A stretch of 64,000 nucleotides of DNA from Anagrus nilaparvatae (taxonomy: Eukaryota > Arthropoda > Insecta > Hymenoptera > Mymaridae), in NCBI GenBank assembly GCA_022575985.1, contig JAKSXM010000263.1, positions 10,210,001-10,274,000 on the forward strand, written 5' to 3'. Below, piece by piece: positions 42,231 to 53,131 of the stretch. Positions within the stretch are counted from its first letter, which is position 1; each line of letters begins with the position of its first letter. Under the pieces are notes generated by a model. That model was given only the letters and a program-made list of their open reading frames with translations. It had not been told where the DNA came from and searched no databases. The position numbers and the translations under genes are program-made.

Positions 42231-43300
42231 TTTCGATGACACTTATTCCTTGCCGCAGCCAGAGCCTCCCGGTAGCTGGGGCAGTTTCCTTCTCCAGCAT
42301 AGTGCTCCGTAGAGCACTTGTCGTCCCTATTCTTGCAGAGGAAACACTCGGGCGTTTCCTTCTGGCATTTGCTTCTTTTATGGCCGTCAACGCCACATTT
42401 GAGGCACGCTTTTCTTCGAACTGGGCCTTTGCAAACATACTGGTTATGTCCATAGCCCAGACATCTAAAACAGCGCCTTGCATTCGCTCGAAGGTGCACT
42501 CTGTTAGAAGCCCAGCCAATTAATTTCACCATCTCCTTCCTAGTTCTGCGGCTTTTTCTTTTTTCTTCTTTTATTCTCTACCTCCTGCCGCTGGTCTGCT
42601 GCTGCTGCAGTTAATTTTTGCTGCTGCTGCTGCTTCTTCTGCTGCTTCTAGTTTTCCTGCTCTTGGTTTCCACGAGCCTCTGCCTCCTTTCTTTCAAAAT
42701 GTTTTTTCTTTTTCTTCTTTTCCTATTTTCTTTAGTCTTTGCTTTTAATGGCTACGAAATTATCATCATCTGGAGAGGAGGTACATGTAGCTGTCCAGAA
42801 GCTACCGTAGCCCCCTCCTGATTCTTATCTTTTGGAGGAGACGCCACCGCGTTAGCTATGGTCTTCCTTAGAGGAAATTTTGGAGTCGTTTTCTCCGCCG
42901 GTTTCTTTTTTGTATTCTCCTTTCCAGGTGGGCTTTGGGACGAAGTCCGAGTCCTCTTCTTTCCTTTTTTAGTCATAGTCCCTTATGCTTTCTGGATAGG
43001 AATATCATTTGTTTTCGCATTTAATATCTCCTGCTGCAGTTCAAAAATTGTCTTCAGTGTGGCTGAATATTTTTCAAACTGATCTATGCCTTTTTTGACA
43101 GTCATATTACATTACTTCTGTACTTTGATTGAGTTTTTCATTTTAGTAATATCCCTCTCCATGTTTGCGTGGATTTCAATGCACGCCCTGTTATATTCCT
43201 TTAACTGCCGCAGATATATTTCCACATTTTCCACCTTCTTGCATTCGTCATTAACGCCAACTTCGCTAAAATTAGGCAACGAACGTGACGTCTGGTCTGA
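42214..43300 (-). pseudogene. R1-clade ORF1 (gag-like), copy 2
   Basis: Minus strand. N-terminal helical region near 43290-43010 (EKYSATLKTIFELQQEIL and neighbours, coiled-coil-like). Lys/Pro/Ser-rich segment at 42976-42752 beginning MTKKGKKRTRTSSQSPPG. Polybasic and Ser/Gln-rich linker containing CTG-type repeats (42597-42650). Then three CCHC knuckles at 42490-42260 (CFRCLGYGHNQYVC, CLKCGVDGHKRSKC, then C..C..H..C). Stops at about 43105, 42985 and 42610. The protein would package element RNA. Confidence 0.85.
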
Positions 43301-43468
43301 TTAGTAGTACATTTAGAAAAAAATTAGTTTAAAGCAGTTTCGAAGACCTGTCTTCTATGCAACCCACACCCACTTCATTAAAATTTATCCTATTTTATTG
43401 TAATAAATTTTTTTTTTTTGTAGCTAATTTGAAAAATATATTAACAATTTTAAAATGTTTCATTGCAG

Positions 43469-43652
43469 ATTTGCTGACTAGTGTTGAATTGGACTTAAAT
43501 AAGTCTTCGGAAAATCACCAAAATCAATATATTTGTAAAAAGAAAAAAATTGAATTAATATCTAAGCCAGTGGGCAAACCTTTACAATCTGATCATTTTG
43601 AATTATATAATGAGCAGATGTGCCATGAACTTAAAGAAAAAATATTAGACAC
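43469..43652 (+). CDS. Possible internal exon of an unknown host gene
   Basis: A 184-base open segment with a textbook acceptor (TTTCATTGCAG at 43458-43468) and donor (AC|GTAAGTT at 43653). The peptide is soluble-looking and Lys/Glu-rich: LLTSVELDLNKSSENHQN, then KPLQSDHFELYNEQMCHELK. It starts and ends in mid-codon, consistent with splicing. No partner exon is visible in the transposon-filled sequence on either side and I recognise no family. It may be a true exon separated by huge introns, or a captured fragment. Confidence 0.45.
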
Positions 43653-43979
43653 GTAAGTTATTACCTAATAACTTGAATATAATTTTGAAAATTTTGTAGT
43701 AGTTAAATAAGAAATTTTATACATTCGATAGTAAATTAATATTATTTTAATTTTAACGACCTTTGACGAATGAAAGATTTTATATACTTTTAATCATCAT
43801 TATACTGCTTTTAACTATTTACATATGAAATACAATGTATTTTCATACTATGTAAAATCAGTTTTTAAATAATTTTAAAAAAATACTAGATCTTTTTGTA
43901 AATAATTTTTATAAACTTTTTTAAGCTAATTAAAGCTTAAAAGGTGCTAATTCTTGAAGAAAAAAATGTCCATCATGTG

Positions 43980-44051
43980 GTCTCCAGGAGGGTTCGAACT
44001 TCTAACCTTATGTTTTAGCCACATACGCGCTACCACTTGCGCCATGGAGAC
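43980..44051 (-). tRNA. tRNA-like block 1 (anticodon position CTA)
   Basis: 72 bases on the minus strand: acceptor GTCTCCA/TGGAGAC perfect, D-arm GCGC/GCGC, anticodon stem TATGT/ACATA perfect, loop GGCTAAA, T-loop TTCGAAC. A-box and B-box are recognisable. Position 33 is G, not U, and the T-stem (AGAAG/CCTCC) is mismatched. Geometry gives CTA (amber-reading), but a working tRNA is doubtful. Confidence 0.55.
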
Positions 44052-44400
44052 GGACACCCCCTAAGACAATCAAACACACTTTTATCCTTCAAGAACGGCA
44101 ACCATTTGGTCAAGTGCCTATGATAAGGAAGAAATTTTATACATTCGATAGTAAATTAATATTATTTTAATTTTAACGACCTTTTACGAATGAAAGATTT
44201 TATATACTTTTAATCATAATTATACTGCTTTTAACTATTTACATATGTAATACAATGTATTTTCATACTATGTAGAAGCAGTTTTAAATAATTTTTAAAA
44301 AAATACTAGATCTTCTTGTAAATAATTTTTATAAACTTTTTCAAGCTAATTAAAGCTTAAAAGAAGCTAATTCTTGAAGAAAAAAAATGTCCATCATTTG

Positions 44401-44472
44401 GTATCCAGGAGGGTTCGAACTTCCAACCTAATGTTTTAGCCACATACGCGCTACCAATTGCGCCATGGAGAC
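44401..44472 (-). tRNA. tRNA-like block 2 (anticodon position CTA)
   Basis: Same layout as block 1. The acceptor 3' strand is TGGATAC, which breaks one pair, and the anticodon stem's 3' side reads ACATT. The T-stem is improved on its 5' side (GGAAG). Probably a diverged pseudo copy. Confidence 0.5.
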
Positions 44473-44821
44473 GGACACCCCCTGAGACAATCAAACACAC
44501 TTTTATCCTTCAAGAACGGCAACCATTTGGTCAAGTGCCTATGATAAGGAAGAAATTTTATACATTCGATAGTAAATTAATATTATTTTAATTTTAACGA
44601 CCTTTTACGAATGAAAGATTTTATATACTTTTAATCATCATTATACTGCTTTTAACTATTTACATATGAAATACAATGTATTTTCACACTATGTAAAATC
44701 AGTTTTTAAATAATTTTTAAAAAATACTAGATCTTTTTGTAAATAATTTTTATAAACTTTTTTAAGCTAATTAAAGCTTAAAAGATGCTAATTCTTGAAG
44801 AAAAAAAATTTCCATCATGTG

Positions 44822-44893
44822 GTCTCCAGGAGGGTTCGAACTCCCAACCTTATGTTTTAGCCACATACGCGCTACCACTTGCGCCCTGAAGAC
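44822..44893 (-). tRNA. tRNA-like block 3 (anticodon position CTA)
   Basis: Acceptor GTCTTCA/TGGAGAC with one wobble. The 5' T-stem is GGGAG. The anticodon arm is the same as in block 1, including G at position 33. Confidence 0.5.
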
Positions 44894-45164
44894 GGGCACC
44901 CCCTGAGACAATCAAACACACTTTGATTTAAAAACTGCTTCTACATAGTATGAAAATACATTGTATTTCATATGTAAATAGTTAAAAGCAGTATAATGAT
45001 GATTAAAAGTATATAAAATCTTTCATTCGTAAAAGGTCGTTAAAATTAAAATAATATTAATTTACTATCGAATGTATAAAATTTCTTCCTTATCATAGGC
45101 ACTTGACCAAATGGTTGCCGTTCTTGAAGGATAAAAGTGTGTTTGATTGTCTTAGGGGGAGTCC

Positions 45165-45236
45165 GTCTCCATGGCGCAAGTGGTAGCGCGTATGTGGCTA
45201 AAACATAAGGTTAGAAGTTTGAACCCTCCTGTAGAC
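45165..45236 (+). tRNA. tRNA-like block 4, inverted copy (anticodon position CTA)
   Basis: Plus-strand copy in the inverted half of the array. The acceptor end is TGTAGAC, with one mismatch. The T-loop has decayed to TTTGAAC. Confidence 0.5.
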
Positions 45237-45476
45237 CAAATGATGGACATTTTTTTTCATAATAAATTAGCTTCTTTAAGCTTTAATTAGCTTCAAAAAG
45301 TTTATAAAAATTATTTACAAAAAAATCTAGTATTTTTTAAAAATTATTTAAAAACTGCTTCTTCATAGTATGAAAATACATTGTATTTCATATGTAAATA
45401 GTTAAAAGCAGTATAATGATGATTAAAAGTATATTAAATCTTTCATTCGTAAAAGGTCGTTAAAATTAAAATAGTA

Positions 45477-45989
45477 TTTCAGTAGTTATCTTATCCGAGT
45501 TGTAAAAGCAAATATAATCTTAAAAAATGTTATCACAAATTTTTGAAGATCATTTTGAGAAACCCAAGCAAGAAATAGAATAATTATTACCCTAATCCTG
45601 TCAATGGAAATCGCAAACTGATCAATACTGACGCGTTTCCAGGCTTTACCACCAAATAATTGTTTATAAAACAAATTGCCCAGATTTACATTTGCTAATA
45701 CTAAGTATACTATTTTTAACCTGCTAAATTCAAATTTTTATTTGAAATTCTTTTTTATTTGTTTATTAATTAATGATAGTTATTTGTTTATAAATTGTTT
45801 AAGCATTCAATTGTTTAAATAGTAAAATATCCAAATTTATATTTGAAAATACTAAGTATACTATTTTAAACCTAATAAATATAAATTTTCTTCTATTAAA
45901 ATGTTAGAAATATAAAAAGCACGCTGTGAAAGTTGAATGTGTATGTGTATGGATCGTATGTTAATTAGTAAGTCACAAATAATGTAAGA
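45477..45989. other. A+T-rich spacer
   Basis: Contains two similar ~60-base blocks with ATACTAAGTATACTATTTT (45697 and 45848). No gene. Confidence 0.5.
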
Positions 45990-47515
45990 ATGCTGTGATA
46001 GAAAACAGATGTACTTCCGCTTATAATCATGTTAGGTAAAGATGACAAGGCTATAAGGATACTGAGTGCCGTAGAAACTGCGGGAGATCTTTTTCCCGGA
46101 CAATACAGGTTTCTCAGGGGAAAGTGAACTATCGATGCCAAAAGCAATATCGTTCAGGTCATCAAGAATGCACTGACAGGAAATCACTACTCGAGAAAAA
46201 TCATGCTATTAATGACCCTCGATGTAAAGAATGCCTTTAACTAACCAAGATGGAGCGATTTCCTGAAAGGACTAAGGAACTTTTAGGTGCCAAAATATCT
46301 ACAAAGAATTATAAGCAGCTACCTGAGCGATCGAGAAATAATCTTTGAAACTGCACAAGGAACAAGAGTGAGTAAAGTAACTGCAGATGCAACTCAAGGA
46401 TCGATCCTTGGACCGGATCTGTGGAACATCATGTACGACCAGGTAATTAAACTTTCAATTCCAGTTGATACTTTTACTTTAGGATACGCGGATGACCTGG
46501 TTATCACGGCATAGATAAAAAAATTGCCAAGGAGAAACTAAATCAGACAATGCATAGGGTCGATTACTGGATGGAAGATCATGGCCTAAGGCTTGCAACG
46601 GCGAAGACTGAGATTGCCTTATGCATCCGTAAATATATTCAGACCATCGTCCCAATATGTTTTGGGGAGAATAGGATAGAAACGAAGGTACAGTTAAAGT
46701 GCTTGGGAATGCTGTTGGACACGAAACTGACCTCCATGACGCAGATTCAGAAAAGTACGGAGAAGACTGACAGTCTCACTACTGGGTTAAGCAAGCTAAT
46801 GCGTGTGGACCTAAGACTGGAAAACGCAGGCTTTTTATGTCGGTCATCCACTCCAAACTTCTGTATGGTGCAGAAGTATTGGCTAACTGTATAAAGAAGG
46901 TCACTTATGCGTCTAAGTTTACGAACGTCCAGAGGCAAGGAGCCCTGCGAATCTCCTGTGTCTATCGCACAGTCTCCTTGGAAGCAACTCTAGTCATCGC
47001 CGGGGTAATCCCGATAGATCTGCTGGCTCTTAAGAGAAAGTATATCTATACAAACAAAGAGAGGGAAGGCATTGACCGCGCAAAGGCTACTTCGCGCCAA
47101 ATCAGCCTAAGGGAATTGCAGGACCGTTGGACCAACTACTCGGAGGGTAAATGGACCAAGAGCTTGATAGGAGAGATATCACCTTGGATAAATAGAGGGT
47201 ACGGGGACATTAATTATTATTGGACCAAATTCTTAAACGGACATGGGCTTTTTTGCTCCTACCTCTTTTGGATTTAAAAGATGAATTACTCTGAATGTTT
47301 ATATCGTACTGGAAAACAAGACACGTCGGAACACATATTCTTAGAATGCGACAAAGGGGCAGTTAAAAAGTTTCAATTAGAAACTAACATTAGCTAAATC
47401 TCATCTAAGAATGTGATTTGCCTGACGCTTCGCAAGGAAGAAGTGTGGTCCGAAATAAGCCAGTATGTGGAGTACATACACTCCACCAAAAAACTTAAAA
47501 TCCAAGGTGTAGGCT
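45990..47515 (+). pseudogene. R1-clade ORF2, copy 3, diverged relic
   Basis: Plus strand, only distantly similar to copies 1 and 2. RT motifs MTLDVKNAFN (46215), PKYLQRIISSYLSDREIIF, TQGSILGPDLWNIMYD and the catalytic GYADDLVITA (46485-46514). Then DYWMEDHGLRLATAKTEIAL, LKCLGMLLDTKL, the C-terminal KLLYGAEVLANC and, after a stop at 47275, a knuckle-like C...HIFLEC (47300-47350). Frameshifts occur near 46510 and 46850. The endonuclease and ORF1 are missing (5' truncation). It represents a different R1-clade subfamily. Confidence 0.88.
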
Positions 47516-48160
47516 AATATTGAGATGTGGTTATCCGGATGACTGTAGGTGTTGCACTAACATGCAATCATTTCTGCACTTACTCCTGATACCGCAATCA
47601 TTCGTAGATGGTAGGATAATATTTAATTATTAACATGGAACATGTTTATAGGGAGGGGGTACTTCAGAACTTGAAAATTAAGGGGGGGGGTCAAATATGT
47701 CCTTTTTAAGTGGTTGGGTCAAATTTGTCCTTTTTAAGGGGGGGGGGGTCAAATAAGACTTACAATAATTAGGAGACTTTGAAAAATCTGGGCTTAAGGA
47801 ATTAGGATAATGCAGGTTTATGGACTTTTAGAATATCTTGGAATAATTCAGGTTTAGGGACTCGGAATAATATCGATTAAGGGACTTAGAATATTTCAGG
47901 TTTAGGGAATCAAAATAGTTTGGGTTTAGAATCTTAACAGCTAGTGAGGTCATAATTACAAATTATAAAATTAGAAAATTGTATTGTAACATTGAGTAAC
48001 ATTTGTATTATACCTAGTCCTCAGCTGGAAGTAAACATGTTCCATGCATTTAGGTTGTGTTTACACAAACCGGTTATTTTTTTATATTATCTATTATCTG
48101 TTTGCTTGTTTATTTATTTATATATTTATTTATTACCTTCCCTTTTGACGATATTGTAAA
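47516..48160. repeat. G-run repeats and degenerate short tandem repeats
   Basis: At 47680-47758 a unit GGGTCAAATTTGTCCTTTTT repeats with runs of eight to ten G. From 47770 to 47940 degenerate ~28-base units built on CAGGTTTAGGGACT and GGAATAAT follow. The rest is A+T-rich; no gene. Confidence 0.7.
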
Positions 48161-48589
48161 ATGAAGTATATTTTTTAGCTAACATATATTTTATTAAAGA
48201 TGACACATAGAGACGGAATTTCATCAGATAGAATGACGGAGTCCTTATCTAGACTAGAGAGTCACTGGATGCAAGTCAAAATATGGAATTCACGAATAGA
48301 ACTAAATTACTTTGAACGTTTCCTGAAATAATGTGAAATTGGTCCTGGGATAGGTTTGCATAAGATAGAAAGAGAGTTGAGTTTTAGCGGGTAAAGGTAA
48401 GGTAAGCCGAGTCCCATATAACTATTAGTTTAGATGCTGAGCAGTATGCGTAACACATTTCTCCTCTTCCTATACAAAAAAAAATAAAATAAAAAAATGG
48501 TAATTGCGTAAATATGAGGAGGTTCACCACGCAAGTTTAATGGACTCGTAATATCCTGGGATAGTGTTCTCGTTGATAATAAGCAGACA

Positions 48590-48830
48590 ATGGTGGCATT
48601 AGAAGAAAATTTGATACGAGAGGAGAATAGGTTAAAAGAAAAAGACGGCGATTATGCTGCGTTATTTACGTGCAACAAGAGTCAAAATTATCAGAAAGGC
48701 ACGAATACAAATACTCACAATAAGAGCAACGAAGAAGGTGAATGTAAAGGTAAAAAGCCTTTTCGTTGTTTTAAATGTTAAAGTTTGGGACATAAAGCAA
48801 AAGACTCTTAAAATAGTATAAATAGAAAAC
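48590..48830 (+). pseudogene. gag: Copia gag fragment with zinc knuckle
   Basis: About 63 codons to a TAA that falls inside the knuckle (C-F-K-C then stop, then SLGHKAKDS in the same frame). The fourth ligand, usually Cys, reads Ser. The upstream part is charged (EENLIREENRLKEKD), as is common before Copia nucleocapsid. Confidence 0.75.
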
Positions 48831-49009
48831 GCAGTTTAATTCTGGCGGCGACCAGACGAAAGTTGTCGGCTTGGTGCAAATACTGAGAGCAGTCAAAAAT
48901 CACTGGCTGCCCGGTACTTTGAGTAATGTATTGTATGTACGGATTTATAGAAAAATTTAATTTTTATTGGTATGTTTACGTTGAATTCCTGTTTAGTTTA
49001 AGGCCAACA

Positions 49010-49740
49010 TGAAGGTGCTAAGGTCAGACAGAGGAGTACATCTGCAACTCAACAAAGCAGTATATGGAACAACGTGGTACTGAACACCAGCTGACAGCAG
49101 GGTATACTCCAGAACAGAATGGGAAGGCAGAGCGTGATAATAGGACAATCTTTGAGAAAGTCAGGACCATGCTGCTGGCTAGTTATGTTCCTAAATTCAT
49201 CTGTACTGAACCAGTCAGTACGGCAGTCTATATTTTAAATTAAGAATCTAGCAATGGTGGAAACGACGCATCTTCTTATGAGCAGTAGATGGACAGAAAG
49301 CCAGCAACAACTCATCTCCGGGTTTTTGGTGTGGAAGTCTACGTTCACATTCCAAAGAATTTCTGAAAAAATTGTATAGGCAAAGCAGTGTCAGGTATCC
49401 TGGTTGAAAATGAATTGGATGTCGTTAAGTACAAAGTCTATATACCAGAAGCTAAACAGTATAAAGCATGATTATGTGCAAGAGAGTTTCTTCAAGGATA
49501 TGGTGTTGACTACAGTCAAACGTTTGCACTGCTGTCAGGTACGATAATGTTAGAATAGTTTTAGCCATTAAAGCTTGTGATGATCTCAAAAGGATGCAAT
49601 TTGACGCCAGGACAGCTTTCCTGTATTGGAATTTAGGAGAAGGCAGATTTACGCAAAGATACAATATATACTTTGTCGACTGAATAAAGTCCTGATTGAT
49701 TTGAAACAAACTCCACGATGTTGTAACAGAACTTTTTCAG
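49010..49740 (+). pseudogene. pol: Copia integrase and reverse transcriptase fragment
   Basis: The integrase core end is readable (VLRSDRG, then LTAGYTPEQNGKAERDNRTI with the third catalytic Glu in KAER), followed by the connector and the start of RT. Interrupted by at least six stops. The YVDD box is not found. Confidence 0.8.
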
Positions 49741-49759
49741 CTTTTAATAGAAAATTATA

Positions 49760-50750
49760 TTTTAAGTTAAGTACTTCTGATAATTCATTGTAAGTAGCGA
49801 ATATTCATAATTGTAATGTTTATTTGTTGGTATTTTTTTGACGATGGACTCATTATGTGTAAGAATATTATTAGGGCTGGACTTAGCTAAATTTATCCCT
49901 GAAGCAAAAATAATCTGCCGCCCCCTTAAGGACAGTGAATCTCGACATTTTCTAATTAAAAAAAAGAAATTAAATATTTTATAGTACTACTTTAAATTTA
50001 AAATATTTTTAAAAGACTACTAATCTGCATTAACTTTAATTACTTAAAAAAATTAGATTATAAATTAAATTTTGTATTCAAGTAAATTTCGTAAATATAT
50101 ATTTTCAAGAGAGTCTCAACTTATTACGAAGCCAACTTTCTTCTAACATTCAACACAGGCTAAGTTTTGTGCAAGGCTATGTGATGTATAAGTTTTTCGA
50201 TATGCTGATTTCAAATTTTTAAGTCCCGACCAAGAGAAAAAAGCCCTAATACCAAAAAACTGTTATTTTTGTTCAATTTTGAAGGTTATTTTGTCATATT
50301 TCATTAGAAACATTTCTGAATGTCCTAAAAATGATATGTAATATGTTAATAAGAATATTTATCGACCCTGAAAACTTACTCCGAATCCCATTTATAGACA
50401 TCTATTGGTCCGATTTTTGCATTTTTTCTATATATAACAAAAGATATTTATCTAATTTGCATAAAAATGACAAAACTAAGGTTTTCGGGGTCGCTGATTT
50501 CAAATTTTTAGGTCCTGACCTCGAAAAATTAGCCCTAACACCGAATCTTTTGGTCAATTTTCAAGGTTATTGCGACTTTTTTCTTAAGAAATGTTTCAAA
50601 TGATGGTTAATATGTTTTTGAGGCCAAGACCTAAATACTCTTAAAAATTGAAATAGAAATGAAGAGTGTTTTTAAAATCATTGTGTCAGAACCAAATAAA
50701 TTTGTAAGGGTAGCGATTTTAAGAAATAGGTTAAAAAGAAAAATTTTTGT
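49760..50750. repeat. Insertion in Copia with a 289-bp direct repeat
   Basis: Two diverged copies of a block starting GCTGATTTCAAATTTTTA at about 50204 and 50493 share AGTCC(C/T)GACC, AGCCCTAA(T/C)ACC and TTCAA(G)GGTTATT. The open frame at 50331-50603 is low in information and I do not regard it as a gene. Confidence 0.6.
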
Positions 50751-51239
50751 ACACCAGAATGAGTAGTACAAGCATTTAGAAAAAGTTTTGGAATGAGTGA
50801 GTTTGATCCATGTAACTCTCGCTGTGTCAGGCTTATTATTACGATCGGGGGATCAGAGTAATAATAAAGAATTACCCATATAGAGAATTAATGGGATGGT
50901 TAATGTTTATTTCTATTGTATCGAGGCCTGATATTACGTTTTTAATAAATCATCTAAGTAGGTTTTTAATTGTTATAAAGAGAATGACTGGCACGTAACC
51001 AAACATGTAGTAAGTAATTTAAAAGGTAGGGGCTCTACGTAGTTTTCTTCAATTTTTTACATAATTTTCTATGCAGTTTTCTACGTGTTCGATTCATTTT
51101 AGGCTTATTTTTTAAAAAAAGTGAAATTAATTGATAATTGAGCATGTAATTGAGTAATTATCACACAAACTTTGCTCTAAGTATAAATTCACCTATATCA
51201 AAAGACTTTTTTCGGGACTTATATTATTATTTTTTTTTT

Positions 51240-51310
51240 TTTTGGTTCCTCAATAAGCACGTTTTGGAACCTCAGGAAGCTAAAAAACCGGTTTTTAAAA
51301 AAAGACTGTA
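51240..51310. repeat. Fragment of the 23-28 kb foldback family
   Basis: AAGCACGTTTTGGAACCTCA and AAGCTAAAAAACCGGTTTTT match 26626-26670 of the large foldback. Confidence 0.8.
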
Positions 51311-51556
51311 TGGGTCGCGGTTCACTAAAGCGTGCATCTTGTTCTTGAACAGAGCAGGAACGAGAGACGGGTTCTCGTTGAATTGCGAAGATGGCGTCAC
51401 CAATCAGGTACGCCAAAGAAAAATAGAAAAATTATAATCAAAATAACATGAATTGTAATAATTACAATTGATCATAGTATAATTTAATAAATTTTGCGTT
51501 TTATTTTAATATTCGTGTCGATTTTTATTAACAACAAATTCGCGTTCTATCTAACT
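51311..51556. other. Spacer, no gene
   Basis: A short G+C-rich patch (51300-51420), then A+T-rich sequence. Nothing recognisable. Confidence 0.5.
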
Positions 51557-52225
51557 AAAAATTTTAAATATAAAATAAAGTACCTGGAATAGTAACTTAT
51601 TCCGGCCAATTAGCGCGCTCGTGGAAAGAGATAGAGAGAGGTAGCGTCCTCTTAGACTTTGGCTGCTCCTAAGCGTCCATTCTCTCTGTAGAGGCTTTGC
51701 TGTAAGCATATAGTGTTTTTGCTGGTCCGCCTAGAGAATTTTTCTTGAGGAAGCTGCTGATAGAGCTGTTCATAATTTTTTCCTTTGGAGTTTTCAACGT
51801 CGTTTGGGTGTGCCTGTGACTGCAAATAGGATTTTGTTTGTGGAAAATACCTGGTGAGAACAGTGAAATTTTGTACTTGGCCAAGGTACAACGCACCTGT
51901 GGCGTGCAAACAGCGGGCTTGAAGCCGTGACTGGACGTGGTCCAGTCAGTGTTAAAGAAATCCAGTTATCTTTTGATTATTTTGTGTGATTGTGTGTGTA
52001 TGTGTGAAAGTGAATTTTTTTTATATTTATCATTCTGAGCAGCGACAGCAAACCTCATAAGCCCTGTCCTTTTTAGGGCAGGCACAAATATTTAAGACGT
52101 AAGGGTGCTGCTCAGACAACAGACTCAAGTCGAGATTTTTAAATAAAGAAAAATAAATAACCTCACTTTTCCTCATTCTTTTTCCATCCTCTTTTTTTTT
52201 TTTTTAAATAATATTTAATAAAAAA
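51557..52225 (+). mobile_element. BEL-type LTR, copy A, with primer-binding site
   Basis: A 670-bp sequence that recurs at 54163-54835. It includes TTATTCCGGCCA, GCGCGCTCGTGGAAAGAGAT, GTCCATTCTCTCTGTAGAGG, the hairpin-prone GGACGTGGTCC, an AATAAA near 52144, and a T-run end. Directly after it stands TTGGTGCCGTAAAACCCGGG (52226-52245), a near match to the common BEL/Pao-type primer-binding site. The antisense open frames in the LTR are not genes. Confidence 0.8.
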
Positions 52226-53130
52226 TTGGTGCCGTAAAACCCGGGAAATTATTACCGTTAAAAGAAACTTGACTTGAGTGTGTGTTTGAGCGGGCGCGCC
52301 CGCGCGGCGTCCCTCGTGTGTTGTATTTTATTTTTTATTTTAATTTTAATTTATTTCTAATTTAAATTTAATTAATTAATATAATAATAATAACAATAAT
52401 AATAATTAAAAAAAAAAAAGCTTTAATTTGCATCATCTCTCTCTTTCTCTCTCTCTCTCTTTTTAATTCTTGAGTTTTTTCTCAAGCGCTACGAGAGACG
52501 GCGTCGCCCCTCTCGATTTTTATTGATAATTTTAATTTAGTTTTAGTTTTAATTTTTTAATTTAATATACATATATATATATATATATATAAAGATTAAA
52601 ATGGACTTTTTTTGAATTTGTGAAAACATAAAGTTTGTTTCAAAAATTATGAATTTTATTTTATACTTCCCTTTAATTTCCCATTACAGCTACACATTGA
52701 TCTCTTTCCAGGGGTGCGTCGCGGCGTCGCGTCTATCTTACGGACTTTGCTACTAAAACACATAAATTGCGTTAGTTTGATAATTTTCTCATATTTTTCT
52801 TTAAATAATTATTTAATTTGATTAGTAATTAATATTTTTTCAGTAAATTTGATAATTTAGATTTTGGATAAATTAAGCTTAATATAACAATAATTTTTAG
52901 ATTGCAAATTTTAATAATTGAGTTATTAATATTAATTTTAAATTTTGTTATCTTCCCTTATACTAACTATAAATTAATATTTTAAAATTTTGATAATTAA
53001 GGCGGCTCTTGAGTTTTCGAAAAAAAAAATAAAATATTTTTTGTTATATCTTTAAATTTAAATTGTTATTAGAATTTGACTTAATTTATTAAAAATTAGG
53101 AATTAGACCCACATAAAAATAATAATAATA
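52226..53130 (+). other. Internal leader of a gene-less BEL-type element
   Basis: A primer-binding site followed by A+T-rich sequence, a (CT)n run (52431-52460), a (TA)n run (52567-52590) and short G+C-rich patches. No gag or pol frame. With LTRs on both sides and no genes, this looks like a non-autonomous LTR element. Confidence 0.6.
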
Positions 53131-53131
53131 A

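Larger units (their letters stand above)
40373..43310 (-). mobile_element. R1-clade non-LTR retrotransposon, copy 2 (lacks its 3' part)
   Basis: Minus strand: ORF1 with an N-terminal coiled-coil and basic region (43300-42530), triple zinc knuckle, then ORF2 endonuclease and RT ending abruptly at GPDLWNAF (40373), before the catalytic YADD. Beyond this point the sequence is BEL/Pao pol. Loss of the 3' end is not what target-primed insertion produces, so a deletion or recombination made this junction. ORF1 is more complete than in copy 1. Confidence 0.9.
43706..45476. repeat. Array of ~420-bp tRNA-like units: three direct, one and a third inverted
   Basis: Units begin at 43706, 44128 and 44548 (AAGAAATTTTATACATTCG), each with a minus-strand tRNA-like block. 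At about 44937 the orientation flips. One full inverted unit (to about 45346) and a partial one (to 45476) follow. Units differ by a few percent. Each also holds a short inverted repeat (CTTGAAG / CTTCAAG) around the tRNA-like block. Confidence 0.9.
48170..51030 (+). mobile_element. Ty1/Copia retrotransposon relic
   Basis: Plus strand: gag piece with a zinc knuckle (CFKC, then LGHKAKDS) at 48590-48812, integrase GTEHQLTAGYTPEQNGKAER near 49075-49135 with RDNRTIF, RT pieces AREFLQGYGVDYSQTF (49478) and IKACDDLKRMQFDA (49570), and the post-RT motif YRELMGWLMFISIVSRPDI near 50880. Order gag-IN-RT-RNaseH is that of Copia. Stops, frameshifts and large losses are everywhere. LTRs were not identified. 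A 1-kb unrelated stretch lies between 49760 and 50750. Confidence 0.85.

Noticed and set aside
40311..43304. Plus-strand ORFs across R1-clade copy 2, including a Leu-rich one at 42618
   Set aside because: They are antisense to ORF1/ORF2. The Leu run is the complement of the CTG-type repeat in the ORF1 linker.
43706..45476. Functional amber-suppressor tRNA gene cluster
   Set aside because: Missing U33, mismatched T-stems and amplification within repeat units make working tRNAs unlikely. They are listed only as tRNA-like.
51652..51909. Antisense ORFs in both BEL-type LTR copies (also 54202-54405)
   Set aside because: They are shared only because the LTRs are copies. No start context, no domain, and opposite to the element's strand.
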